In this document: in pieces, positions 1-7,064 of the stretch
Position numbering within the stretch: the first letter of the stretch is position 1
Layout of the letters: every line of letters starts with the position of its first letter
Origin: Candidatus Zixiibacteriota bacterium
GTDB lineage: Bacteria > Zixibacteria > MSB-5A5 > SM1-73
Reading direction: 5' to 3'
Length of the DNA: 11,967 bases
Assembly (NCBI GenBank): GCA_022866585.1
Contig: JALHUP010000135.1
Coordinates: 1-11,967 of the forward strand
The notes under the pieces: model-generated
What the model was told of the DNA's origin: nothing
The model's input: the letters and a program-made list of their open reading frames with translations, nothing else
Databases searched by the model: none
Made by a program: the position numbers and the translations under genes

Positions 1-1179
1 TCCTCTGGGGGTGAAGACGAAGATGTCGTCATGAAAGAGATCGATCTTCAGATACTCCAAAAATTCCGAAGGATTGGTCAAATCCTTCTGCCACTCCAAA
101 ACTTCCCTCAGCCACACCATTTGTTTATCCGATTCATCCAGTTCTTTTCGTCCTTCTTTATAAAGCCAATGAGCGGCGATCCCGTATTCTGCAGTACGGT
201 GCATCTGATCGGTTCTTATCTGTATCTCCACCATTTTCCCTCTTGATCCAATCACGGTGGTGTGAAGCGATTGATACATGTTGGATTTAGGTAGGCGGAT
301 ATAGTCGTGAATGTGATCAGCCACCGGAATCCACAGAGCATGAACGACGCCCAAAGCATGATAACATTCCGGTATCGTGCCCACTATAATGCGGATGGCA
401 AAAAGATCGTAAATCTCCTCAAAGGGCATCTGCCTTTTTTTCATTTTACGATAGATCGAATCAAAGTGCTTAGGCCTTCCAGCTATCTCCGCATTTATTC
501 CTGCTTTCTCCAATTCTCTTTTCAAAGGCTCGGTAATCTCCCGGATATAAGCTTCCCGATCTTCTATTCTTGCATTAACTTTCCGAACCAACTCGTTATA
601 AGCTTCTGGCTCTAAGTACTTTAAGGATAAGTCTTCCAGCTCCCATTTTACCCGGGCCATTCCGAAACGGTGAGCCAGAGGAGCATAAACCTCGCGAGTT
701 TCAGTAGCGATCTTCTTTTGTTTCTCTTTGTCCAAAGAACCCAAAGTTCTCATGTTATGAAGTCGATCTGCCAGCTTAATGATGATCACCCGAATGTCCT
801 TAGCCATGGACAAAAGCATCTTTCGGAAGTATTCCGCCTGTTCCTCTTCAGCGCTTTTGAACTTAAGCTCACCGATCTTGGTGACCCCATCCACCAATTC
901 CGCTATCTCCTCTCCAAATTCCTCCCTCAGCTGTTGAATAGTTACATTTGTGTCCTCCACCACATCGTGAAGCAGACCCGCCGTAATGGTGGCAGAATCC
1001 AAGTGTTGTTCTGCGAGAATGAAAGCCACCTCTAAGCAGTGCTGGATATAGGGGTGTCCTGATTCCCGGAACTTCCCCTGGTGGGCTTGGTTTGAGTACT
1101 CATAAGCTTTTCTCATGAGAGATATGTCAACATTGGCATTAAACGATTCAATCTGTATCACAAACTCAGCTAAATTCAT
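1..1179 (-). CDS. rel: Bifunctional (p)ppGpp synthetase/hydrolase, RelA/SpoT family (3' end outside window)
   Basis: This enzyme makes and degrades the stringent-response alarmone (p)ppGpp in the cytoplasm. The first 393 codons are present; the frame runs off the left edge, so the TGS and ACT-type regulatory domains expected of a protein of about 700 residues are not visible. The hydrolase (HD) domain comes first: H47, HDVVED at 71-76 and LADRLHNMRT at 136-145, all of which look intact. The synthetase domain follows: GRPKHFDSIYRKM at 234-246, YDLFAIRI at 257-264, PKSNMYQSLHT at 297-307, VEIQIRT at 317-323 and AEYGIAAHW at 330-338. The predicted catalytic D258 and E318 are present. The usual RxKD (bifunctional Rel) or ExDD (RelA) motif reads HIHD at 289-292. 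The ATG at 1179 is the first start after an in-frame TAA. GGAAAGG lies 12 nt upstream, rather far. The 55-bp gap to the preceding glycosyltransferase suggests readthrough transcription. Confidence 0.95.
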   Translation of the reverse strand, partial: MNLAEFVIQIESFNANVDISLMRKAYEYSNQAHQGKFRESGHPYIQHCLEVAFILAEQHLDSATITAGLLHDVVEDTNVTIQQLREEFGEEIAELVDGVTKIGELKFKSAEEEQAEYFRKMLLSMAKDIRVIIIKLADRLHNMRTLGSLDKEKQKKIATETREVYAPLAHRFGMARVKWELEDLSLKYLEPEAYNELVRKVNARIEDREAYIREITEPLKRELEKAGINAEIAGRPKHFDSIYRKMKKRQMPFEEIYDLFAIRIIVGTIPECYHALGVVHALWIPVADHIHDYIRLPKSNMYQSLHTTVIGSRGKMVEIQIRTDQMHRTAEYGIAAHWLYKEGRKELDESDKQMVWLREVLEWQKDLTNPSEFLEYLKIDLFHDDIFVFTPRG

Positions 1180-1234
1180 TTTTAACCGTTACCTTTCCAT
1201 TTGTTAGACGATTTACCTCTTCCAGAAAGTAAGG

Positions 1235-2191
1235 TTAGATTTTGAAAAATGAACCATATTTTTGCACCTCTCGACCCGGACAGCCTACCAGATGCCAGAG
1301 CAAAAGGTGTGAATAAATCCAAAACTTTTCTTTGTACTCTTTCTTTAATCCTAAAGTAAAGATTAAAGCTAATAGGTTTAAGCTCAAGTTTATCAACGTC
1401 TTAATAAAGACAACGGCTCTCAACAAAAAGTAACTTGCTCGGTCATAATTCTTTTTGAAGAATCTGTAATAACTGCGGCAGTATTCTATCCTGCCTTTAG
1501 ACTTAAGATCAATTAGACTCTGCCCTTGTCTATGGTAAGCTTTAAATTGAGGCAGATGATATATCTTCCAGCCTTTCTTCTTCATTTGAAAGCACCAATC
1601 AGTTTCCTCTAAAAATAGAAAGTATTTCGGGTCTAACTCTCCCACCTGTTTTACTGCTTCTGGACGAACGATCATACAGGCACCGATTACTGATTCCACC
1701 TCTATGGGGGACTTAAACTCCCGATATTTGCTGGGATATTTTTGGGGAAAAAGAATCTTCAAAAACGATTTGTTGAAAAGCTCCTGAGTTAAAGTGGGGA
1801 AATTAGCAATGGAATTCTGCTTTGTCCCATTCGGATTCAAGAGTTGGACTCCAGATAGAGCCACATCTTTATTCCGATCCATAAAATCGATCAAGCCTTT
1901 CATAACTCCAAGCAAAACTTTCGCATCCGGATTCAGAAGCAAAAAATACCTCCCTTTTGCCAAATTCAGCGCTTGATTGACTCCTTGAGCAAAACCGATA
2001 TTCTCTGAATTGGCTATGAGCCTAACCTGAGGGAAATCTTTTTTGACCATCTCTACGCTTTCATCCATTGAATTATTATCGACCACTAGAATCTCGAGGT
2101 GAATATCATCTTTAGTCTCCTCAATCGAGTTAAGGCACTCCCTTAAAAAGGAAGCCGTGTTGAAATTGACTATGATAACCGAGAGGTCCAT
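1235..2191 (-). CDS. GT2-family glycosyltransferase, rhamnosyltransferase (WbbL-like) type
   Basis: A GT-A-fold family 2 transferase of 318 residues that probably adds a nucleotide-activated sugar to a growing surface glycan on the cytoplasmic face of the inner membrane. Visible motifs in order: VIIVNFN at the N-terminus, VDNNSMD at 37-43, NIGFAQGVNQAL at 64-75, NPDA at 87-90 (the metal/nucleotide-binding DxD-like site), GACMIVRPEAV at 170-180 and EETDWCF at 195-201 (acceptor-side acidic motif). This set is typical of dTDP-rhamnosyl-transferase-like proteins, but the donor sugar cannot be read from sequence. The C-terminal 65 residues hold hydrophobic segments at about 254-280 and 289-302, flanked by basic residues, suggesting membrane association. 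The ATG at 2191 has no convincing Shine-Dalgarno; the nearest purine stretch is AGCAAGA. It lies between another GT2 gene and rel, on the same strand. Confidence 0.9.
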   Translation of the reverse strand: MDLSVIIVNFNTASFLRECLNSIEETKDDIHLEILVVDNNSMDESVEMVKKDFPQVRLIANSENIGFAQGVNQALNLAKGRYFLLLNPDAKVLLGVMKGLIDFMDRNKDVALSGVQLLNPNGTKQNSIANFPTLTQELFNKSFLKILFPQKYPSKYREFKSPIEVESVIGACMIVRPEAVKQVGELDPKYFLFLEETDWCFQMKKKGWKIYHLPQFKAYHRQGQSLIDLKSKGRIEYCRSYYRFFKKNYDRASYFLLRAVVFIKTLINLSLNLLALIFTLGLKKEYKEKFWIYSHLLLWHLVGCPGREVQKYGSFFKI

Positions 2192-2250
2192 ATTTAATCT
2201 TGCTTATGCTCATGCACACAAATTTGTCGCATCTTGCTCGATCTCTTGAT

Positions 2251-2315
2251 CCCTGACCCTTGCGTTTTCAGGGTCAAAGGGGAGTTTCGTCTCTAAAATA
2301 AATACGTTTACATTA
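2251..2315. repeat. Hairpin and possible diverged member of the intergenic palindromic family
   Basis: A perfect 7-bp stem, TGACCCT (2254-2260) with AGGGTCA (2270-2276), has a 9-nt loop. CCC at 2251-2253 can pair with GGG at 2279-2281 across an AA bulge. On the right, the complement of 2303-2315 reads TAATGTAAACGTA, matching 11 of 13 bases of the TAATACAAACGTA arm of the element at 3133-3262. As in the elements at 9033 and 11439, this arm reaches the stop codon of the preceding gene. The left arm is not convincing (only TTTAAT near 2193), so family membership is tentative. No T-run follows the hairpin on the minus strand, so it is not a standard terminator. Confidence 0.35.
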
Positions 2316-3071
2316 ATTCATTGCTTTTCTTTTGTTTTTTAACTCCCAGTATTTGGCATATTTGGTAAAGACATAGAAAGAACGAATCCCACTCAGAATC
2401 AATCCCGGGATGCCGTCTCTAAAGCCTTGTTTTAGAACGTAGGTTTTAAAAAAACTCAAGATAGGAGAAAACAACAGTTTTAGCAAAATCCCGGATTTCC
2501 CTTTTTGCATCATCTGGGAAGCAGAGAGAGTGGTATAGTGATCCAGCTTTTTTAAATTATGAGTTAGACTTAAAAAAGGATAATGCTCGATCATCCCTTT
2601 TAATCTGGCTGTTTTTCCCTTTATGATCACTCCCTCGTGAACCTGCTCTTCTCCGAAAAACCCCTTTTCTTTCCTGAAGAGCCTCAATACCCAATCCGGC
2701 TGCCAGGCGTGTTCTATCCACCGTCCCAAGAATTTCGAGCGTCTTCTTATCCAGAACCCATCAATCTCGGGAGAAGCATTTATCTTCTTTCTTATCTCCT
2801 GCGCTAATTCAGGGGTTACCACTTCATCCGCGTCGATATTTAAAATCCATTCAAAGGAAGCCTGCCTGCGGGCAAACTCCTTTTGCCGGGCAAAGCCCAG
2901 CCATTCTTGCGTGAAAACCTTAGACGTGTACTTTTGGGCTAGGGATACTGTTCCGTCTTCGCTTTTGGAATCGATCACCACGATCTCATCCACCCAATCT
3001 ATGCTCGAAAGGCACCTTCTTATGTTCTTTTCTTCATTGTAGGTTATGATTATTGCAGATATTTTAGACAT
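2313..3071 (-). CDS. GT2-family glycosyltransferase, WaaE/KdtX (LPS core beta-1,4-glucosyltransferase) type
   Basis: A compact family 2 transferase (252 residues from the chosen start) of the type that decorates the inner lipopolysaccharide core. Visible: SAIIITYNEEKNIRRCL at 5-21, VVIDSKSEDGT at 31-41, the WLGFARQKEFARR segment at 57-69 and NIDADEVV at 78-85 (DxD-like donor/metal site). QVHEG at 143-147 and an HYPF segment from 163 follow. This order and spacing are characteristic of WaaE/KdtX-like proteins; the exact sugar and linkage are inference. I chose ATG 3071 because the protein then opens MSKISAII, directly at the first GT2 strand. A TTG at 3089 would add six residues, but its AGGA is only 2 nt away. 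No well-spaced Shine-Dalgarno precedes 3071 either. It follows the GT4 gene after a 224-bp gap holding a palindromic element. Confidence 0.9.
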   Translation of the reverse strand: MSKISAIIITYNEEKNIRRCLSSIDWVDEIVVIDSKSEDGTVSLAQKYTSKVFTQEWLGFARQKEFARRQASFEWILNIDADEVVTPELAQEIRKKINASPEIDGFWIRRRSKFLGRWIEHAWQPDWVLRLFRKEKGFFGEEQVHEGVIIKGKTARLKGMIEHYPFLSLTHNLKKLDHYTTLSASQMMQKGKSGILLKLLFSPILSFFKTYVLKQGFRDGIPGLILSGIRSFYVFTKYAKYWELKNKRKAMN

Positions 3072-3132
3072 ATTCCATTTCTTTACCAAGATCCTGCTTT
3101 GGTTCTAAAATTTTAGAGATGACCAAAGACGT

Positions 3133-3262
3133 ACTAATACAAATGTAATTAGTTCTGAGGCGATGCGTCCCCCCTCACCCTAGCCCTCTCCCCCAGGGGA
3201 GAAAGAAAAGCGAGAAGAAACCCAGGTAGAAACATAAAAGAATTTTTTACGTTTGTATTAGT
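3133..3262. repeat. Intergenic palindromic element with terminal inverted repeats, copy 1
   Basis: A 130-bp element fills most of the gap between the GT4 and WaaE-like genes. The left terminal repeat (3133-3148, ACTAATACAAATGTAA) matches the complement of the right one (3247-3262) at 15 of 16 bases. The core reads CCCCCCTCACCCTAGC and then a TCTCCCC (3187-3193) / GGGGAGA (3196-3202) stem. It contains no coding frame of note. The same core recurs at 5541-5576, 9072-9108 and 11471-11506, always in the same orientation. The minus-strand side of the hairpin is followed by purines rather than a T-run, so it is a poor candidate for a conventional intrinsic terminator. Confidence 0.75.
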
Positions 3263-3295
3263 TCAAAAAATATAAAACTCTTTTTAGAATTTCTT

Positions 3296-4420
3296 TCATT
3301 TCAGAAGTTCGAAATAGACTTCTTCGGTATTTTTGGCGAATTGTTCCAAGCTGAAATTTTTTTCCACAGAAGATCTTCCTGCATTGCCGAAGTTTATCCT
3401 CTTTTCTTTATCTTCCAAGAGTTGGAGGATAGCTTCTCCTAAAGCCTCTTTGTCCCCTGGCGGGACTACAAAGCCATTTGTTCCATGTTGAATCACTTCA
3501 GGAATGGCATTCACCGAAGTCCCCACCACGGGCTTGCCCATAGCCATATATTCCAACAGCACCCGGCAAATGGTCTCGGACCCGACCGAGGCTACTACTC
3601 CTACATCAAAGACGGAGATGATCTCCCTTATGTCATTGACCTTTCCCACAAAACGAAAGTTATTTTCCATATTTGATTCTTTAACCTTTTCTTTGAGTTG
3701 CGATGCCTTTATCTGAGCGTTCTCCCCGGCAATAATAAATTTTGCCTGCGGAATTTTTTTTAAGACAAACTCTGCGGCTTGAATAAAATATTTATGTCCT
3801 TTGACCGGAGAGAGCCGACCTACCATCCCCACCACGAGGTCACCTTCACTTATGTTCAATCTATTCCTCCAGATCAGATCTGGTGGTCTGGGAGAAAAAA
3901 AAATCTCATCGATCCCCACGCTTATCTCGGACACCTTCTCTGGCTTGATTTTCAAATTTTGTAAATAGCTTCCCCTTAGGGTCTCAGCGGTTACGATGAT
4001 AAGATCCGTTAAGTTATTATTCAAATATCTATTGAAAATATTATCTTTAGGAGGTCTGGTATCCCCTCTGGTTCTAATCAAGGGGATTTTCTTTTTTAAA
4101 ATATATTTATACAGTGCTACCACTAAATGCCCCTCTCCCCGATGGGCATTTATAATGTCGATATTCTCCCTTTTGATCAAATCCGCCATTCTTTTAATAT
4201 TATAGACGATCATCCCGGGGCTGGTATGGCTTAAGTAAAGATCTTCATATACTTCCAGACCAAGTTTTTGAGCCTCCAAAATCGGGGGACTTTTGGGGTC
4301 TGCCGCCACTATGACCTTATGCCCTCTTCTCTTTAAGGCATATGACAGGGTTATGGCGTAATAGGCACAGGCATTATACCATCTAACGTTGATCAACTGC
4401 AATATGTTCAGATTTCTCAA
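3296..4420 (-). CDS. GT4-family glycosyltransferase (GT-B fold)
   Basis: A retaining family 4 transferase of 374 residues, probably acting in lipopolysaccharide core or surface glycan synthesis at the inner membrane. The N-terminal Rossmann domain opens NILQLINVRWYNACAYYAI and continues to about residue 175. The C-terminal donor domain shows VGMVGRLSPVKGHKYF at 197-212, FVGKVNDI at 257-264 and the Ex7E nucleotide-sugar motif E282/E290 inside SETICRVLLEYMAMGKPVV. A PEVI..G.NGFVVPPGD stretch at 308-323 closes the site. Length is normal for the family. The start is TTG at 4420, which overlaps the 3' end of the GT9 gene by 38 bp. AAGGA lies about 11 nt upstream and no in-frame ATG is nearby, so translational coupling to the GT9 gene is likely. 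Donor and acceptor are unknown. Confidence 0.92.
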   Translation of the reverse strand: MRNLNILQLINVRWYNACAYYAITLSYALKRRGHKVIVAADPKSPPILEAQKLGLEVYEDLYLSHTSPGMIVYNIKRMADLIKRENIDIINAHRGEGHLVVALYKYILKKKIPLIRTRGDTRPPKDNIFNRYLNNNLTDLIIVTAETLRGSYLQNLKIKPEKVSEISVGIDEIFFSPRPPDLIWRNRLNISEGDLVVGMVGRLSPVKGHKYFIQAAEFVLKKIPQAKFIIAGENAQIKASQLKEKVKESNMENNFRFVGKVNDIREIISVFDVGVVASVGSETICRVLLEYMAMGKPVVGTSVNAIPEVIQHGTNGFVVPPGDKEALGEAILQLLEDKEKRINFGNAGRSSVEKNFSLEQFAKNTEEVYFELLK

Positions 4421-5459
4421 GTTTGGTTTTTTCCTTGAGTTGGCTCAAAAGTTTGGTAAAGGTTTTTTGAACATCCTCGACTGTGATCAGGTCCAGGCAA
4501 GAAAGTTTGGTGCAACTATGTTTTATTTTTTCGCAATCAGGACAATCAACTTCCTTTTTCAAGAATTTATGCCGTGAAAAATCCGGATAAGTCCAACTAA
4601 TGGGACTGTGAGGACCATAAATGGTAATGGTTGGCTTACCCATAGCTACTGCTATATGTTTAGTGCCATTATCATTCCCTATATGGAGATCGCATCTCTC
4701 TAAAATTGCTCCAAGTTCAAAAAGATTTTTAGTCTCCCAGGAGATGATGGGGTGTTTCTTCATAAAATGTTTCACTTTTTCCACTACTTCTTTTTCACCA
4801 GGACCCCAGACTAAAATTATTTGGGCGCCAAATTGAGAGATTAGCCAATCTACCAATTGGGCATATCTTTCCAAAGCCCAGCGATTGAAATGCCTGCGGC
4901 TGGTGGGGGAAATGGAGATTAAAAGATTTTTGGAGTCAATTTTATTTTCCTCAAAAAACTTTTTAACAAAAAACCTGGCTTCATCTGGGATGAAAAAATC
5001 TAAGTTCACCTTACAATTTTCAATTCCCAAAATTTTCAAAAAATCTAGCCGGCTTTGGGCCGCATATTGGGGAATCTTCTCATCTTTAATTACTATATTG
5101 TAAAAACGTCTCCGGAGAGGATAATCATAACCCGCTCTATGTTTTGCCCCGGAGAGGAGGGAAAAATAAGCGCTGCGTGGATTTCCGAAAAAGTCAACCA
5201 CCAGATCAAATGAGCCTTTTCGCACTTCCCAGATTTTCTTTATCAAATAAAGGGGGTTTCTATATTTCTCTTTATCTAAGACTATCACCTCATTCAAATA
5301 GGGATTTAAGGACAAAAGATCGGAAGATTCTTTCTCGGTCAAGAAAGCGATGTAGCTGTCTTTATACCGGGATCTCAAAGCCCTCAAGGCGGGAGTGCAC
5401 ATCAAGACGTCCCCGATTCGTCTGAGTTGAATTATCAATATCTTCTTAGGATGGTTCAT
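4383..5459 (-). CDS. GT9-family heptosyltransferase-like protein 1 (ADP-heptose:LPS type)
   Basis: A GT-B-fold family 9 transferase of 358 residues, the class that adds heptose from ADP-heptose to the lipopolysaccharide inner core. The N-terminus reads KKILIIQLRRIGDVLMCTPALRALR, with D17 at the position of the proposed catalytic base in WaaC. The C-terminal donor site reads DLHIGNDNGTKHIAVAMGKP at 257-276, then YGPHSPISW. The usual DTG.MH is here DNG.KH. A C306-x2-C309-x6-C316-x4-C321 cluster follows, a layout common near the C-terminus of this family. The ATG at 5459 is clear, but no strong Shine-Dalgarno is visible. The gene overlaps the GT4 gene by 38 bp, so these two form a unit. A candidate extended -10 promoter lies at 5581-5607. 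Confidence 0.92.
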   Translation of the reverse strand: MNHPKKILIIQLRRIGDVLMCTPALRALRSRYKDSYIAFLTEKESSDLLSLNPYLNEVIVLDKEKYRNPLYLIKKIWEVRKGSFDLVVDFFGNPRSAYFSLLSGAKHRAGYDYPLRRRFYNIVIKDEKIPQYAAQSRLDFLKILGIENCKVNLDFFIPDEARFFVKKFFEENKIDSKNLLISISPTSRRHFNRWALERYAQLVDWLISQFGAQIILVWGPGEKEVVEKVKHFMKKHPIISWETKNLFELGAILERCDLHIGNDNGTKHIAVAMGKPTITIYGPHSPISWTYPDFSRHKFLKKEVDCPDCEKIKHSCTKLSCLDLITVEDVQKTFTKLLSQLKEKTKLEKSEHIAVDQR

Positions 5460-5469
5460 CGCATACTGA

Positions 5470-5493
5470 ATTCAAAATTCAAGATTCAAAATT
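5470..5493. repeat. Short AT-rich direct repeat upstream of GT9 gene 1
   Basis: ATTCAAAATT occurs at 5470-5479 and again at 5484-5493, a 14-nt period, 11 to 34 nt upstream of the GT9 start codon at 5459. It sits in the untranslated leader where a ribosome binding site would be expected and none is obvious. It may be simple low-complexity sequence. Confidence 0.4.
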
Positions 5494-5498
5494 AATTC

Positions 5499-5610
5499 TA
5501 AGACAATCAGCCAAAATCTTTTTACATTCTACTTGATTTCCCCCTCACCCTACCCTCTCCCCCTGGGGAGAGGGGGCAACATTATATCAGAGATAATTAC
5601 ATGTCTATTA
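5499..5610. repeat. Intergenic palindromic element, copy 2
   Basis: The core hairpin is the longest of the family: CCCTCTCCCC (5553-5562) and GGGGAGAGGG (5565-5574), a perfect 10-bp stem with a minimal 2-nt loop. It is preceded by CCCCCTCACCCTA. The right arm (complement of 5597-5610, TAATAGACATGTAA) matches the copy 1 arm TAATACAAATGTAA at 12 of 14 bases. The left arm is degraded (TAAGACAA at 5499-5506). The extent of 112 bp is close to copy 3. A candidate promoter for GT9 gene 1 overlaps the right arm. Confidence 0.65.
5581..5607 (-). promoter_or_regulatory. Candidate sigma70-type promoter with extended -10, upstream of GT9 gene 1
   Basis: On the minus strand a TATAAT hexamer (5586 to 5581) is preceded by TGA, giving the extended -10 TGATATAAT. 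TAGACA (5607 to 5602), five of six matches to TTGACA, lies 15 nt upstream; that spacing is short but tolerated with an extended -10. Transcription would start near 5574, at the edge of the palindromic core of copy 2, so the leader RNA would begin with the hairpin. It would drive the GT9-GT4 pair. Seen by eye only; promoter rules for this organism are unknown. Confidence 0.45.
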
Positions 5611-5622
5611 TAATCGGCTCCC

Positions 5623-5644
5623 AGTCTCAGTCATAGTCTCAGTC
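5623..5644. repeat. Two direct copies of AGTCTCAGTC
   Basis: AGTCTCAGTC at 5623-5632 and 5635-5644 has a 12-nt period and lies directly downstream of the TPR gene stop codon (5646-5648). No function is apparent. It could be a remnant of a short tandem array or part of a recognition site. Confidence 0.5.
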
Positions 5645-5645
5645 T

Positions 5646-6842
5646 CTATCTTTTCATCTTCTCTTCCACGCGCTGGATGTTGCTTTTCACAAAATCGCTT
5701 TCCCTTTTTGTTCCCACTTCCTCAAAGAGAGAAAGTCCGCTTTGATAAAATTCCAAAGCTTTGGAATAATCTTTCATTTCTTCATAAACCGCCCCGATAT
5801 TTGTAAGATCACCGGCTTGCCCAAAAAGATTTCCAATGGTGCTATCGATGGCCAAGGCTCTGTGGTGATATTCCAATGCTTTTTCTAAATCTTTTTTGTC
5901 ATGGTAAATCAGACCGATATTACCTAACACACTGGCTTCGTCCCTCCTGTCCCCAATCTGCTGGAAAATTCTTAAGGCCTCTTGGTGAAGAACCAAAGCA
6001 CTGTCCAAACCTCCTTTTGATCTGTAAATCAAAGCCAGATTGTTGAGCTGAGAAGCCTGAGCTATTAGGTCACCCATATTCTTAACAGTCTCCACAGATT
6101 TTCGTTGATAAAAAGAAGCGCTGTCCAGATCTTTTTTCATCTGATAAATCAAGCCGATATTGGCATAGGTATTCCGTTCACCTGCTTCATCTTTTGTTCT
6201 TTTAAAAACCTTCAATAACTCAAAATAAGTCTCTTTTGCTCTATCCCAATCTTCTCGAATCTGAAAAATCAAAGCCAAGTTCGTCAGACTCATCACCCTC
6301 GCGCTGTCATTTTTTGAACTCTCAGATAAACCGGCGGCTTGATTATAACAATTTATGGCGGTCCCGAAATCCGAAAGATATGAGGCGGAGTTTCCCATCA
6401 ATATGTAAAGGGCGATCTTTTCGCTATCTTTTAAGTTCAGCCCCAATCCTTGTCTGAAAGTCTCCAGTGCGTTTGAATAGTCCTCTTTGATTCTGTATTC
6501 CATTCCCTCCTTAAAGAATAGCGTCAATTGTGGTTTGTCGTTTTTGTCCAAACCGTTGATATAATCCTGAAGCTGAGCCAAAAGCCTTTTGGTTGGATTG
6601 GATTCTAATTTAGGTTTCTCTTCTAACTTAGGCGCCAGTTCTTCCTTTTTCGGTTCCGGGATATTGACTTTCTTAATAAATTTGACATCGATCGCCAACA
6701 GCACAATTACTAAAAGCAAAAGTAAGATGCTTTCCTTTATTATGAATCCCTTTGCCTTTTTTCTTCTGAGATCAAGCCAGACTTTTATTATGCTTAGTAT
6801 AAAAATTAAAACAACCAGAATAATAAGAATTGTTGCCCACAT
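5646..6842 (-). CDS. Membrane-anchored tetratricopeptide-repeat protein
   Basis: A 398-residue scaffold protein with no catalytic motif. Two hydrophobic helices (about 3-22 and 37-53) flank a strongly basic stretch (RRKKAK at 26-31). By the positive-inside rule that loop is cytoplasmic and the rest faces the periplasm, though KFIKK after helix 2 weakens this. A Pro/Glu/Lys-rich linker (about 60-84) leads to seven TPR units. The last five are in exact 40-residue register: N-x-A/G-L/V-I/Y begins at residues 188, 228, 268, 308 and 348, and aspartates such as KKDL/KDY recur. This 40-residue class resembles kinesin-light-chain/TPR_12 arrays, which bind proteins or peptides. ATG 6842 has AGGAG (6853-6849) 6 nt upstream, the best start signal among the long genes. 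It lies between the flippase and the GT9-GT4 pair, so a scaffold role in surface-polymer assembly is possible but unproven. Confidence 0.88.
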   Translation of the reverse strand: MWATILIILVVLIFILSIIKVWLDLRRKKAKGFIIKESILLLLLVIVLLAIDVKFIKKVNIPEPKKEELAPKLEEKPKLESNPTKRLLAQLQDYINGLDKNDKPQLTLFFKEGMEYRIKEDYSNALETFRQGLGLNLKDSEKIALYILMGNSASYLSDFGTAINCYNQAAGLSESSKNDSARVMSLTNLALIFQIREDWDRAKETYFELLKVFKRTKDEAGERNTYANIGLIYQMKKDLDSASFYQRKSVETVKNMGDLIAQASQLNNLALIYRSKGGLDSALVLHQEALRIFQQIGDRRDEASVLGNIGLIYHDKKDLEKALEYHHRALAIDSTIGNLFGQAGDLTNIGAVYEEMKDYSKALEFYQSGLSLFEEVGTKRESDFVKSNIQRVEEKMKR

Positions 6843-6929
6843 GATAATCTCCTATTTAGTCTGAATCTGTTTACTACTACTGCTCACTGCTTGTTATACT
6901 GCCGTATCTACAAAATAAGGCTTCTATGT

Positions 6930-7064
6930 TTATCGATTAGCGGTTTGAGTTTCGGCTATGTATCGTATCCCGTCTGTGGGTTTCGTCCGTCGTATTTGAG
7001 ACGATGCGTATGTATTTATACGAATAGACGTGTGACGATGACTGTTTAAACGACACTTAACCAA
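6930..7064 (-). CDS. Possible small basic protein or leader peptide (44 codons), unproven
   Basis: A frame of 44 codons plus TAA begins with TTG at 7064, reading MVKCRLNSHR at the start. It is preceded by AGGAGG (7078 to 7073) with an 8-nt spacer, the strongest Shine-Dalgarno in the window. The product would be basic (many R, K and H), hydrophilic, without a membrane segment or signal peptide, and resembles nothing I recognise. It starts 73 nt after the ABC transporter stop and ends 87 nt before the TPR start, so it could be a co-transcribed small gene or a leader peptide. Against it: a TTG start, an odd composition unlike neighbouring genes, and the real chance that AGGAGG occurs by accident. 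A GTG at 7055 in another frame, 16 nt past the AGGAGG, gives a 35-codon alternative. Confidence 0.3.
   Translation of the reverse strand: MVKCRLNSHRHTSIRINTYASSQIRRTKPTDGIRYIAETQTANR

Noticed and set aside
31..1035. Several plus-strand frames in the first kilobase, where no complete minus-strand frame exists
   Set aside because: The minus strand here is an open Rel coding region cut by the window edge, with all family motifs; the plus-strand frames are shadows.
3184..3202. Core hairpins of the palindromic elements as intrinsic terminators
   Set aside because: On the transcribed minus strand the stems are followed by GGGTGAGGGGG-like purine runs, not T-runs, and loops are often only 2-3 nt. 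A factor-dependent role remains possible.
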